Below are positions 1 to 12,193 of a stretch of 64,000 bases of DNA, one piece after another (position 1 is the first letter of the stretch; each line of letters opens with the position of its first letter). The stretch lies in contig CM048846.1 in assembly GCA_026545225.1 (NCBI GenBank), forward strand, positions 51,886,270 through 51,950,269, written 5' to 3'. The position numbers were made by a program, and so were the translations under genes. The notes beneath the pieces are model-generated. The model did not search any database. It saw only the letters and a program-made list of their open reading frames with translations, and was not told where the DNA came from. This DNA comes from Cornus controversa. Its lineage: Eukaryota; Streptophyta; Magnoliopsida; Cornales; Cornaceae.

Positions 1-780
1 TTTAAGAAGAGGGAACTTTTCAAGCTTCACATATAAATGAGTATGCTGAATTTTATTTGTTAAACCTGCTTTAGATATTGTCCTGCAAAAATTGAGTTCA
101 GGTTTCAAATAGAAGTTTCAAAGCAGGTTGGTGCAGCTATCATTCAACTCCTTTGAGAACTAACTTGCAATCATAGGTTTGTTAAACGGCTATAGGTCAG
201 TTCTGGACTTGTTCTTCAATTCATGTGAGTTGCATTGTTGGTCTATCCCTTTCCTTTTGACTTTCAATGTCAAAAAGGGGGAGAAAAAGGCATGTGTTCT
301 ATTAAAAAGTTGTCCATATAGGTCTGATCCTATAGTATGTTGCTTTATCATTTGGTATGAAGCATTCAATGAGATTAAAAGGGCAAAAGAAGGAGATTGT
401 TGGTCTATGCCCCGTGTAGTGATATGTTTGCTCTTTTAATGTCAAAAGGTTATTCTGTTCTCTCAAATCTCTCAATTCTGCTTGTTACATCTCTATGAAT
501 ATCTTAACTGTACTTACAGCCCTTTCAGGGGTATTTTTGTCATTTCAAGTGTGGCTGTAGGAGGCTGCCATTTGTCACTCAGTGAGGACCATGCCAATCA
601 TTGGTCAGATTCAAAACGCACTACAGGACAAAAAAAAAGAGGTGTCAACCTTATCTTGTATTTTGAACCGTTGAATCATTCCAAGCCACATATATATTAC
701 ATGCTATACACCATGTCTCGGATGAGTGGGCTATGAGAAAAAGCTTTAGAGTAAGAAACATAAGCTCCAGCACCTCCGTC
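1..780. other. Intergenic, possible decayed copia tail
   Basis: No gene is supported. The short open frames here lack codon structure or homology that I recognise. Two purine-rich tracts (near 276-290 and 386-400) are each followed by or near TTGGTC-type sequence and resemble the purine-rich end found upstream of 3' LTRs in SIRE/Maximus-type copia elements. I could not find a matching LTR pair, so this is only a weak hint of an old copia 3' end. Confidence 0.25.
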
Positions 781-2450
781 TGTTAGGGAGCTCGATGTGG
801 GTGTGGGTGGCTTGCTAGTGAGAGAAACAGAGAGAGAAAATCAATTCTCTTCTTCGATAAGTACGACAACACCACCATGGATATTACAGTGTGAGTTTTA
901 GTGAGAGTAATTGAAGAGAGAGACCACCACAGAGCTAGGTTTTGGTTGCTTATCAGAGAGAGCACACAGAGCTACAGTGAGAGAGAATTTGAGTTCTTAG
1001 AGCTACACTCACATTAGATTTTGCATCACTAGAAGAATGTTTTAGATGGGAAAAAAAGGCTATTGAGAGAGAGTGAAGTAGTTATGACAGATACACACGA
1101 TAAAGCGAGAGTGAGTGAGAGATTGAAATATAGTGATAAATCTGTGTGCGCTGTACGATGGTGACTCAGAGATGTTTCAACGACACATTCTTGAGTTCAG
1201 TAGTTCTCAGCTGTGTACACTTTCACAGGTGCACATTAATTTGATTTTTAAATTTGTGTATGCACACTCTGCACAGGCGCACATGTGTATCATGGATTAG
1301 CTTTGTTATGGATTGAATTGATGATTGTGCTCATTTCCCCCAAAATTAAGTGTATTTGAAACCCTAGAATTGCTTTTCAGTCTGCTGCCAAGATTAACAG
1401 AGGTCCTTGATTCATATACTGCCTAACCTTTAAGATGTTGAGCTTGTTATACAAAAAAATTTATGCTTTCCAATTAAAGGTGTTTTACCTCTGATTTGTG
1501 CTTATTTGGTTAAGTCATCACTGTTCTGAAAATCTGACATGTTGATGACTTGTTTAAATACATACACAGCTGATGTCTTGAAACTTAGTGTGTGCTTCTA
1601 TTAGAATTAATGCTATAATGTGCTTAAGGTGCGTAAACATCTGTCAATACACTTGTTCAACACTCTTGAATTGAACTTTACTTGAATCAATGCATGCTTC
1701 ACATATGTTGTATACAAAACTTAATCACCTGCACTATTCACCACTCAAATTGGGGCTCAAGCTCTGGTTGATTGCTTAAATTGCTTCTGGTCTACGAGTC
1801 AGTACTTCTGCTAGTCTAAATCATTATGTGTTATTTACGTGCTAGGTAGAAGATAAGTTTAGAGACCTCTTTGCCATTGTAGATACCTCTAGTTGATTTC
1901 AAAACTACTAATACCTTGTCAAGTTTTTATCCAAGTGTTTTTCATGTGAAAATGCTAAGTCGAGGTCTAAATAGAGGTTACATATATCTGGTGCATAATT
2001 ACTGTTCACTTTTGTTGTCCAAAGCTCAATCTCTGTCAGATTATGATTATCGATGATTTCTGATGTTCCATTTCCTTCAAGCATATTATAATTCATATTT
2101 TGAAACTGCTAAAGTTTATTTTGTCGTAAAATCATATTAGAATCATTGTTTAGATCATTATACACTGTTTTTATTGCTGATTGTGAAAAGGGGACTGACA
2201 GATGTATGAAGATGATGAATTTGTATGCAAGAATTATTCTAACAACTATCATTTAACATGCTAAAGATGTTAGTGCTATAGTAAATTATTTTAGTTTGCT
2301 GCACCTAGACTTGAATACCTAACAAGAATTATCGAATATTTTGCATGTGATTTGGTATATCTATTTGTAGAAGCATCTTGGAATTGACTGAAAAGTGGGG
2401 AGGAAATGTTACGTTATCCATTTTTCATGTTGTTGGTGTGGGTTAAGGTA
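781..2450. other. Gene-free stretch with GA-rich segment
   Basis: GA-rich simple sequence occurs at about 815-1130 (repeated GAGAGAG runs), and a few imperfect repeats of a CACAGGTGCACA-like string occur near 1226-1285. The GA/CT richness is like a plant 5' UTR or promoter, but no coding exon follows that I can support. The rest is unremarkable A+T-rich DNA. Confidence 0.35.
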
Positions 2451-2744
2451 CAAGATTTGGGCTTCGCACGGGCTGAGGTGTTACTACTTGATATGCCTAC
2501 CCACCTTCCCCTTCCCCTTCCCCTTGCATGTTGATTGAAATAGTTTTTTATGTGATTTCAATTAATCTTGTGAGATTGATCTTCCTTGGATTCATCAATT
2601 TTTATAATAATTAAAATGGAGGTTTGGAAGGAGTTTGTGCTGGCAATAATCAGACTCCTCACTTTATTTGTATTATATGATTTTTCTTTTCTTTTGCTAC
2701 ATTTATACCCTTAGTTCTTAATGGTGTCTCATATGTTTAAATAT

Positions 2745-3150
2745 TTGCTACCTGTATTTTCCTTGGATTGTGGTTCATTCTCTAATAAATTAGAGTTGGC
2801 ATTCTTCTTCTTTGGAAACCATGGCCTCCCTTTATGGAACGAAATTCAATTTTTCATTGTTAGACAATTGGTCAATTTATTTTTAACTATTATTCTTTTA
2901 ATTTTATACTTGCGTGCATTTTTTGGCTGCATATGGGTTTCAGGTTCTTCTTTTTCCAATAAAATAGAGCTCGACTTGCACTTCTTTTTTTGCAAATTTT
3001 GATATCCCATTGTTGAACAAATGGTTTTTCTTTTTAATTATTATCTTTTATACTTTCTTTTTTCCATTTTGGATTGCATACGGGTTTCTAGTTCCTCTCT
3101 CTTTCTTTCAAATAAGCTTTATTTTTCCCTAAGATATTCAAGGGCAAAAT
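2745..3150 (+). repeat. Degenerate tandem repeat, about three units
   Basis: Three diverged units of roughly 100-170 bp follow one another. Each begins near a TTGGATTG/TTTGGCTGCAT-type string, continues with a GGTTTC..TTC segment and an AATAAA/TAGAG segment, and ends in T-rich sequence with a CATTGTT(A/G)..CAA motif. No coding role is visible. The copies are too diverged to be recent. Confidence 0.4.
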
Positions 3151-3564
3151 TTAAGTTTACTTGTGAACTTTTATTTTCATTCACTAAGTTATATTGTACA
3201 GTTTAGTATATAAGATTGGTGTAGTCAAGATTTTGTGCATTTTACATCTCATCAAGGGTGAGCTTATTTCAACTGGTGTCTTCATTAAAAGGAGTGGATG
3301 CAAAGCTTGTAAAATTTTTAACAATGCCTATGAACATATTTGTTTATGTTTGTACAACCTATGTTTTCTGCATATCCTATGTTTGTAAAAAATAAAATAA
3401 TAACTAATATTTTATTTTATTTCATCGGTGTCACATGTTAAAAAAAAATTAGATTGTGATATTTTTCATATAATGTATTTAATCATATTTAGTTATTTAT
3501 TGTTAATCATATTTAATTAAATTTTAAATTTTATTAGTACTTTTATATAAAGTTAAGTTTGCTA

Positions 3565-4622
3565 GATGTTTTTACCCTACTGCCTTGTGGTCTAGTGAGA
3601 GAGAGCCATTCTAGACTTCATGGTGGGAACCAAAGGACTGCTGTGCAAATTGCTACCGAGGCTGCTATGGATTTTACTATTGCTTTGCATGTTAGTTCGG
3701 AAGATTTGAATGGTTTATTTTGACGAGGTATTTCTTGGTTCCTTAATTTTTTTCCTGCTTTGCCATTTATTCAATACATTCAATACTCTCCTCTATTCTA
3801 AGGGTATGCCCATTTCCTCCTTTTGTACTTCGTGTTTTATCATTCTAAAATCAACTCCATTCACGGAAAAAAAAAAAAAAAAAAGAAATTTTTTTTCTTA
3901 GTGGTGAGCTTTCTGGCTTCTTTAAGGGTTCCAAGAGCCTGATCCGAGGAGATCCTTTTATCTCTTTTTCTCTTTGTTATTGTTATGATATGTTCGATCT
4001 CATCTATTATACAGAAATCCATTCATGATGACCCTCAATTTCAGTTTCGTTGGAAATGCAAAAAGAGTAGATTGCCCCATTTGATTTTTGTTGATGATTG
4101 ATCTCACGATGTTTTCTCATAGTGATCATCATTCTTTAGATGTACTCATCAAAGCATTGAATATCTTCTCTTCATTGTCAGACTTGGTGCCCCATCCATT
4201 CTAAAAGTCTCATTTTCACTTCTTGTGTGCCCACTAATGTTCAAAGTTCCATGGTTGGAGCCTATGGTTTTGACTTGGGGAACCTCCCTGATAAATATTT
4301 GGGGTTGCCTTTAATTTCAATTAGATTAAAGGCCAGTGCCAGGTTTCTATCCTATGTAGGTAGGCTTCAGCTTATCAAAGTCATTCTACTCGGCATCATT
4401 ATTGGCTATTGGAGTGATTTTTTTTTTATCTTACCTAAGATGGTGATTAACCTGATTGATAGTGTCCTTAGAAATTTTCTCTGGTCTGGGGTGGAGCTTA
4501 AGGCAACAGGTGCTAAGCTGTCATGGTGAGAGGTTTGTAATCCTAAGGAGCTAGCTAGGAGGCATTGGCTTACCCCCATTTGGCTACACTTAATAGAGTT
4601 TCCATGATGAAGCATATTTGGA
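3565..4622 (+). mobile_element. L1-type LINE fragment (reverse transcriptase)
   Basis: This is a decayed non-LTR retrotransposon, plus strand. Conceptual translation gives, in order, GFFKGSKSLIRGDPF (the FFKG..GLRQGDPLSP block of plant L1 RT, at about 3910-3960), a LIFVDD block (4080-4100, the FADD catalytic motif), KYLGLPLI (about 4290-4315), LSYVGRLQLIKVILLGI (4350-4400), a FFILPK..I..IDSVLRNFLWSG segment (4420-4490) and NRVSMMKHIWNL (4590-4620). That is the usual order of the thumb and downstream RT region of plant L1 elements. The longest open piece is 4227-4529. Several frameshifts and stops separate the blocks, so it is dead. Endonuclease, gag-like ORF1 and a 3' poly-A end are not visible. 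Confidence 0.8.
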
Positions 4623-4624
4623 AC

Positions 4625-4668
<44 letters not shown>

Positions 4669-4712
4669 TCTTTACCTTCACCAACAAAGAGTTTGATGAA
4701 AGTCTTAGCCAG
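4623..4712. repeat. (TA)n microsatellite plus shared motif
   Basis: A run of about 20 TA units abuts the LINE fragment and is followed by a stretch (4667-4712) built on CTTTACCTTCACCAACAA..GAGTTTGATGAAAG..CTTAGCCAG. The same motif, again beside (TA)n runs, occurs twice in tandem at 44791-44884. The pairing of this motif with TA repeats at both places suggests a short dispersed element that ends in, or targets, TA repeats. Confidence 0.7.
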
Positions 4713-5372
4713 ACCCTTTTAAGCTTATGTAGTACAGTGGTAAAGTGGAAAAGAATATAGGAGTATATATTTAGAAGTCGGAGAATTGCCAATACAAGAA
4801 TGTGTTCAAGGACTATTACTTTTATATAAAAAGATGTTAAATGTTAACTTTGTCTAATGACCATATTACATTTAGAACCTTAACCAAGGAGTAAAGAAAT
4901 TTGGGAAAAGTTTTAAGATTATTTATTTATTTTTCATATACTCGCTGATAATAAAAAGATTTTAAAATGTTGTATAATTAAAGAAATTTCAACAACATCA
5001 GTTCAAAGAATTGGGACTATGCATAATTTGGGTTTAGAATAATAATTTGGCCATTGGTCGAGGTTTGGAAATAGGTCGAATGATAATCGATCACTCATTA
5101 ATTAGGGAGTTAAAAACCGCAACTCCCACCACTTGAAAACAAGGACTCTCATTCAGCTCCACCTTTAAGACATCCAAACTAATTAATTAATTAATGTGGT
5201 TACTTTTTACAAGAGGAGAAAGAGTAGCTTCCATCTTAAAGAGGTCAAAGTTGGTAGGACTCTGAATCAGACGAAAATTAACGTAGTTGGTAAGTATGTT
5301 GTTAGTAAAATAGGGCTATGAATGAGATGCAAATTAACGTAGTTGGTAAGTATGTTGTTAGCAGATGAGGAT
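4713..5372. other. Gene-free stretch
   Basis: A+T-rich DNA with no reading frame I can support. A short direct repeat is visible: GAAAATTAACGTAGTTGGTA-type sequence at about 5273-5295 recurs at about 5330-5352. Nothing else stands out. Confidence 0.4.
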
Positions 5373-5377
5373 TAAAT

Positions 5378-6684
5378 TGTGATGTATATTTTTGTAAGTG
5401 ACAATTTTTAGTGTTAAAATCAAATATGATCGAGTTGTATATTTTGAATTATATTCTTGTTATTGATCATGTAATTGAAGTCTCAGAGTGAGCATGTAAT
5501 TCTATACCAATCATGCAAATGTTCTTCAAAAGATGAAACTTGAATCTTTGGAAGAAGTCATCAATGATCTAAACAAGAATTTGATCGATTGAATTTTTAA
5601 GATAATTCCAAATACATTGAGTACATCGTTGATCAAATATGAGAGTCACGTAGTCTATGTAAAGTGGTGAGAACACATATATTTCAAACATGGAGATTCG
5701 GACCTTGAAAAGAGGAGGTTTTAAGCAAATTCGGACACTCTTCAAAGTTAGACCAATCCAGGGTTCAGCTAGACCGTTCCAAGAGGTCTCAGTATCTCTA
5801 CATGAGTTTGCTATAGGACATGGACTGGTCCAAGAAAATGCTGGACGGGTCCAAGACTTCTAGTTTGAGGGATTTTGCCTATTTTGTCTTGTTTTGACCC
5901 GGAATTGACCTAAAACTTTTCTAAAACGTGGGGACTTGTTTTCTATTGATTTTCAACTTGTTTTGAAAAACAAATTAGAGTTTTTAATCTTTATAAAAAT
6001 CTCATATGTTTTCTCTCTAGGGGTGAAAAAATTGGTGCTTTTACAAAACTTTCAATACACATCAAATTGAGAATTTCTAGAGAGAAATGATTGAGGATTT
6101 AGGGGGTCTCTATTTGCTTGATTAACTGTTCAAAGACTGTATTAAATATTTCTTCGTGATTAAGTTACTGGATTGATTTCTTCTACAACTGTTCGTTGGT
6201 GAAGAAGAAGAAGATATAGCTATGAAGGGGACAGAATAATTGCTGAGTGCTCGTGTTCTTCTAGTAACCATTCTAAGAGGATTTTGACGTTACTCGGGAA
6301 TCTACAGCAGTTGAATGAGGTAGTCGCAATAATAAGTCTGAGGTGTTCCACATCAAAGTTTTTATCAGAGTGGAGTGGGCCGCGATGTGAGTTTGGGACA
6401 AATTCTATTGTACGTTACTTCAATGATAGTGAATTTGCTTCTCCGAGACTACAAAGTCTCACCTGTAAATTTTTTTTCTGATATAGGTTTACCACATATA
6501 TCTGGTGCATTCTTTACATTACTGCACTTTATTTTGTTTACTTGTTTTGTGGGATTGCTTAGAATTTTTATTAGACTTAAAATTGACTAATCTAAAAGAT
6601 TAAGCAAAAAACGAGTAAACCTAATCACCCCCTCTAGGTTTTAAATCTAATTTTTGTAGCCGCTTCCACACCACTCAACTCACA
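5378..6684 (+). mobile_element. Solo LTR, probably copia (SIRE-like)
   Basis: The 1307-bp stretch starts TGTGATG and ends CTCACA. It is flanked by the identical 5-bp sequence TAAAT at 5373-5377 and 6685-6689, as expected for an LTR retroelement target duplication. An inverted homolog lies at 28489-29816, and similarity runs over the whole length, which defines both ends. Near the 3' end is the string CCTAATCACCCCCTCTAGG, typical of long LTRs of the SIRE/Maximus copia lineage. There is no internal domain, so this is a solo LTR left by LTR-LTR recombination. It is noncoding, and divergence from the other copy (many differences) suggests an old family. Lineage assignment is inference. Confidence 0.65.
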
Positions 6685-6689
6685 TAAAT

Positions 6690-7900
6690 GACTAAAGGAG
6701 CACAAGCACTATCTTCACCACTACTTTAGTTTCAACTTCAACAGAACAATGAGGTGATTTTTTACTAACCAGGAAATTGGCTCTGAACTAGATTTTATGG
6801 GGGCTGATTGGGCATATGGAGAGAGATGGTTGTATTGTTTTAGCTTATAATTGAATTGAAAATTAAACAATTATTATTGCTTACTTTATAAGAAAATAAC
6901 TATTGTTCTTCTAATAAGAGCATCATTGGCTCTACGATGAATATTGTCATAGTACCTAAGTTTATATATTTTCTTTAATTTTATCATTTATAAACGTTAT
7001 ATCTATTGTTCCTCTTACACATTCATTATTAATTTAAAATTAAACAATAAATTAACTTATTCTAAACAGTAATTTTGTCTTTCTTAAATATGAAAAGATT
7101 AAAGCTAAAGTATAAAATTGGGTCTGCTTCTGAAGTACTTGGGAGCTCAACTCATGCGCCTGGTTCTGACTCCTCTTTTTTTTGGCTTGCATAATAGCCC
7201 ATCGAAGAGATTTGAAGTGCTGAGAACGCAAGCCTTCTTTCGAAGTTTAAACCAAAGCTAATTGGTCTGGTTTAAATCTCTTGTGGGTTTAATGGGTTGT
7301 TTGAGGAATAAAATATGTTGGGCTCTTTTGGAAAGCTTTATCACTACTCGGGATTAGGTTTACGGAGGAAACTAGTGATCAGCCATGAATTAGGTCTGTG
7401 TGGTTATAATGGTATGAAATAGAATGCATTTAGGCTACTAATATTATAACCATTTCAAGTTTGTTTCACCACAACGGTCCTAACAAGCCCGTCAATCAAA
7501 ATTGACCCATGAAATTTGAAAATCGGTAACCAAAGTGATGATATCTAGAGCCCTAAATCATTGAATTTAGAATTGTAGACACTTGAAAAAAAAAAACTCG
7601 GAAAGGATTCATGTCGCAGTTTAGCCCCAAGTCGGTAAAAAGAAGTTGAATTTCATCCAAGGTAAGTATTTTTCATAAATCATTTTCTTACAACTTCCAT
7701 TAAGTTTGTGGAATTTTTATAAATGTGCTATGACATCATCAACGAGAAAAGATTGGAATATGCAACATGATGTACCATATCAATTAGATAGATATTCAAA
7801 TTAAATTTATTTGATGAATTCTACTGTTGAATTTTGTGCGGGTATGGAGGACATGACAATGATAGACAAACAAAAGAATTTACTCACTAATAGGAGTACG
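6690..7900. other. Gene-free stretch
   Basis: I see no exon, repeat family or RNA gene here. The sequence is A+T-rich and ordinary. Confidence 0.4.
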
Positions 7901-7902
7901 TT

Positions 7903-8040
7903 TACAATACATCCGATGTAAATACATCGGATGAATTTGAATCATATATGCGTGTACAACACGCGCGATATGTTTTATTGCATGTGTATAACACGCACAA
8001 TTCAGATTCATTTGATTTATTTACACCGGATGTGTTGTAG
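7903..8040. mobile_element. Short foldback MITE, about 138 bp
   Basis: Two arms of about 50-55 bp pair with each other. The left arm begins TACAATACATCCGATGTAAA and runs to GCGTGT. The right arm read on the minus strand begins CTACAACACATCCGGTGTAA and runs to TGCGTGT. The loop is about 30 bp. Terminal inverted repeats and small size fit a non-autonomous DNA element. I could not identify a convincing target duplication, so the superfamily stays open. Confidence 0.6.
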
Positions 8041-9530
8041 ATCTTCTCCACCAACATGTCCTTTCATCATTAATATGAGCGAACATAATAAATGACTCCA
8101 ACTATTTACTAACATATATGGAGCTACATGAGCTACTTGTACATATATGCATGGGCGGAACTAGCAAAGGGCTAACCTGGGCTATAGCCCAGATCCAAGA
8201 AAAAAGAAATTTTTTTTACTACTACTCTTCCCAATCCACTAGCCCAGCCCACCTTATGTTGGGTCTTCTGATTAGGCCCATTAGGGCAAACTCTCTCTCA
8301 AGTCTCATAGCAATTCTTCTTCTTTTTTAGTTGTGTTTTTTTTTTCTGCTCTGTTTTCATTCTCTCCGAGTCTGGAGTCTACTACGGCGCAGTAGTGTCC
8401 TAGTGTGAGAAATTGAGAGAGAGTGAGAGAATTCAAAGTCTCTAAACAACCACCCTTTTATAAACCATTTTACTCCCTTTTCCTTCTTCCACAATCTCTC
8501 TCTTTCTCTCAAACTTTATTTTCTTTCTCTGTAAGACTGTATCTATACACATATATTATCAAAAGAGAATGAGTTTTGATTAGTTAGATGCCCAAATCTC
8601 ACATCCAAATTCTAAGCTAACATATTTGTTATTTTTTTTTTTTTTTGTCTTTGCTATAGTTGGATATGTGTGTGTGTTTGATGTTATGTAATATGATTCA
8701 GTGAAGTGAAACAGATGACACTATTTTGTTCTTTTTCTATTTTGTTTTATTTTTTTCCCCTAAAATATTATACATTTGAGTTCAATTTTAATTTTTATTG
8801 AGACTAATTTTTATTGATGAGATGAAAGGGTTCAAAATTTGTTGGTTTATAATATATTCTTGTTGATGAGTATGACATCCTGATAAGACAGCCGCTCAAG
8901 GCACTGTCGTCTTTTTTATTGGTTTACAGACCTAGAATAACACAATAATTAATGCATGTTTCTTATTTAATTGAATACTAAAAATATAAAATTTCAAGAC
9001 ATAATTACTCGTTTAGTCATTTCTTCCCTTACTAAATAGACCGTGTATACATATATACAGTGTGTATATATATAAACTGTCATTTTCCTTTCTTTCTTTT
9101 TGTTTGTTTTCTTATTTTTTCCCCCTTCTCACTTGATATATATCCGCATGTATAATGTATATGTATAAACAACTACTTTATTTGTTTATTTATTCAATTG
9201 TTTTCCCTTTCCTTTTTCTTTCAAGAGGATGTCGCGTGACATATATATATAACCTGATAAAAAATAATTGAAAGAATTAAAAGAAACGCATTTGTTTATA
9301 ATATATACGTCTATATGTCTACTAAGATAGAAAAAAGAAAAGCAGAAAAAGCAAAGTATACACTAACGTTCAAAGTTAAGTAAAGAGAGAGAAGAAAGGA
9401 TTAAAAGAGCAATTTTGTTTTAAAATTTTATATTTTTAGTATCCCATTTATTATATTATTTTAAATTTGTAGATCAATCAAAAAAGCAACTGCATAGAAA
9501 CAGTAACTTGAACTAACTGTGGCTAACACT
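8041..9530. other. Gene-free stretch, possible transposon end
   Basis: At about 8150-8205 the string GGGCGGAACTAG..GGGCTATAGCCCAGA resembles ends of plant DNA transposons whose termini carry a GGCGGA..GGGGC-type sequence, but no partner end was found. The rest is T-rich and A-rich simple sequence with TATATA runs (9040-9080, 9240-9250). No gene is supported. Confidence 0.35.
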
Positions 9531-10178
9531 CCTTTTAAGGTTTAAATTATGGCGTTGAAGTTAACTTTATCTTTTATTAGTTGAGGTATATTTTACTTGC
9601 AGTAAAATGGCAGAGTACTAAGAAGTCTAAGCCCATTTTGTTTGAATTATTGTATATTAGACAAGGAGCGAAAGGTACAAGTATGGGACACATTTGGAGT
9701 GTTCTTGTATGGCCTATTCAAACTGGAAAAAATAGTTCCGTGTGATTAAATTCTCTTGACTTGTATGATAAACTTTTAATGATTCCACATATATTGCACC
9801 ACTCTTGGTGGATAGATATGTAAATGTGGAGTCATGGTCAAAGTCTTTGCAAGTAAGTCGAAGATAGACTAGCAATGTAACGTGTATGACACGATGCACT
9901 TTCTACACTATTATTAGACAACAGCTGTTTGCATTATTGCATTATTGTATTAGACAACAGCTGTTTGCATTATTGTAAGGGTCAATCGTCTTAAATGTGT
10001 AATATTCATTTGAATTGATTTGTGGATAGGAGCAAGGCAGAATTATTTGGAAATAAATCACCCAATGATAAAGTGAGATTTAAAGAAATAAAAATCAAAT
10101 GATATTTCATTATAAAAAATTGCTCTTAAAAAATACAACATTTTTGAGTATAAAGGAAAAAAAATTTAAATTACTTTT
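9530..10178 (+). promoter_or_regulatory. Upstream module of the RLP locus, separated copy
   Basis: This stretch is homologous to sequence at about 24470-24760 upstream of the RLP gene. Shared elements in order include AAAATGG(C/T)AGA(G/T)TACTAA, a CCCATTTTGTTTG..TTATTGTA..TTAGACAA block, AAAGGTACAA, a TGGGACAC..TTGGAGT..CTTGTAT block (as near 23860-23890) and GACTAAATTCTCTTGACTT-like sequence. The motif GGTCAAAGTCTTTGCAAG is at 9836-9853. A short duplication (TTAGACAACAGCTGTTTGCA) occurs twice at about 9913-9970. The young Tekay-type element now separates this copy from the others, so the original upstream array extended at least this far left. Confidence 0.6.
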
Positions 10179-10202
10179 TCATACATTTAAAATACTTTTC
10201 CA

Positions 10203-11798
10203 CACAGACGGTCCTGGTATGTCCTCTGCCGGAGCAAGCGTGAACACACGGCCCCGCGACTGCTGACCAGTCCCCTGTAACCCTGACTGCTGACTAGAAG
10301 CAGGCGTGGAACCTCTCGCTACCCGAGATCCCTGTATAGAATGCGCTGGATGAGGTGGCGGTAATGTCCTCAAACCAGACTGAGCCGTAGCTGTCTGTCC
10401 AGCCCTCTGCTGAGTCCCCATACCACTCGGTGTACTCTGTCTCTGTGGACAGTTGGCCCTAACATGGCCGGGTTGCTTGCAATGAAAACATACCCGTTCC
10501 CCCACCGAAGCCACCGGCACTGATGCCACTATTTGCCTCTGAGGGCACTCAGAACGAAAATGGCCAGACTGCTGGCAATGGTAGCACACAACTGTGGATC
10601 GTGCAGATCCAGTAGGTAAGGACAGTGAAGGCACTAGGCGAGTCTGCTGCTGCCCCTGTGAACCTGATCTGCCCTCCCTGTTTCTCTTCCTCCCATGACC
10701 ACTTGAAGAGGTACCCGTACCCTTCGCTTGCTGTCTAGAGTCCCACAACCTCTGAGTGTCTCTGTCATCCTCCTCAGCCACCAAGGCTCTGTCAACCACC
10801 TCACTGTAGGTCCTCAAACCCAAAATGGACACCCTCTTTCTGATAGAGGTTTTCAATCCCTTCACAAACTTTTTCACCTTTAGCTCTTCATTAGCTACCA
10901 TCTCCGGGGCAAAGCGAGCCAAAGATGTAAATTTGGTCTCGTACCCCATCACATCTAAGTCCCCTTGGACTAGATCCATGAACTCTTGCCTCATCCGGTC
11001 TCTCACCGAAATTGGGAAGAACTTATCAAAAAATAACCCCTTAAAGGTCTCCCAATCCATAGTCTCGGTGTTGTGGACATTCCTGATGAATTGCCACCAC
11101 CGATCCGCCTCTCCTTGTAAGTGAAGCGCTGCCACTCCCACTTTTAAATCCTCATCGATTGCAAGAGCAACCATGAGTTTGTGAGTTTGGTCTATCCAAC
11201 TCTCAGCCACAAGTGGGTCACGCGTGCCATCAAAAGTAGGCGGCTTAAATTTCACATATTCCTTCATTGCCACCATTTGGCGGCTCAAGGCAACCCTAGG
11301 CAATGCCTGAACCTCCTCTTCCCTGGCTTCCCTAGCCATCCGTCTCATAGTGTCCTCCATATCACGCATAAACTGCGTTCCATCTGTTGGCTCCTGAGGA
11401 GCATCAGCGCCTGCGTCTCGCGCTCTTCTTGGAGGCATTTCTTTCTATATGCACAACAAGAAAATTTTTAAGTCCAACAAATTTACACTTCTCACATATA
11501 TCCGTCATGTTTACACACGCCATGTTAATTTAGTCCATATAGGCATGTTATGAAAATGTAAGCATACATCAAGTTCCACATAAGCAATTTACAATCTCAA
11601 GTTCAAATCCTTATGTCCCAATCTTTAACCTCAAGTGATCACTAAAACAAGTCTCACCCTTCGTCCCTAGGTATTCTGACCTAGAGCTCTGATACCATGC
11701 TGGTATCAGGTACACAATCCAACCTTCACAACCATACACGTGATATGTCCATTCCCCATTGTCCCTAGGTATTCTTACCTAGAGCTCTGATACCATGC
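10203..11798 (-). mobile_element. Partial second internal region (PBS and truncated gag)
   Basis: This duplicates the leader and most of gag found at 18196-19791. It ends at an abrupt junction with unrelated A+T-rich sequence, so it has neither pol nor a further LTR. It is part of the same compound element and not an independent gene. Confidence 0.85.
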
Positions 11799-12042
11799 TG
11801 TCATGCCCCAATTTCCCGACTCCCGAGAAATCGGAGGTGAACCCGTTCATTAACCCCAATGAACCTCCTCAATTCCCTCGAATTACCGCGAAAGCTAATC
11901 ATACACATGTAATTATCTATGCGTATTCTCTTCACTATCCATCCCAATGGGCCACACATCAGTCTATGTATCCATGATATTCCATTTCCACTCTTAGATC
12001 ATGAAAAATCATAAAATTCCCCATTTTTAAGGTTTTCAGGAC

Positions 12043-12193
12043 TTTGAGGCGCCTCAAACTCGATTTTGAGGCGCCTGGAACTTCCAGTGAGTTCAAAATT
12101 TCAAAAATAGCACTTTGAGGCACCTCAAACTCAACTTTGAGTCGCCTCAAAGATTTCCAGGCGCCTCAAAGTTGACTTTGAGTCGCCTCAAAC
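12043..12193. repeat. GAGGCGCCTC palindrome cluster in the LTR
   Basis: About six copies of TTTGAGGCGCCTCAAA-like sequence, some with GAGTCGCCTC or GAGGCACCTC variants, lie within 150 bp. The full motif is a perfect 16-base palindrome. The same cluster is at about 20036-20186 in the other LTR. Its role is unknown; a protein-binding site array or a replication by-product are both possible. Confidence 0.8.

Noticed and set aside
179-736. Two open frames near the left edge
   Set aside because: No recognisable domain or splice context, and the composition is that of intergenic DNA. At best they lie in a decayed copia tail.
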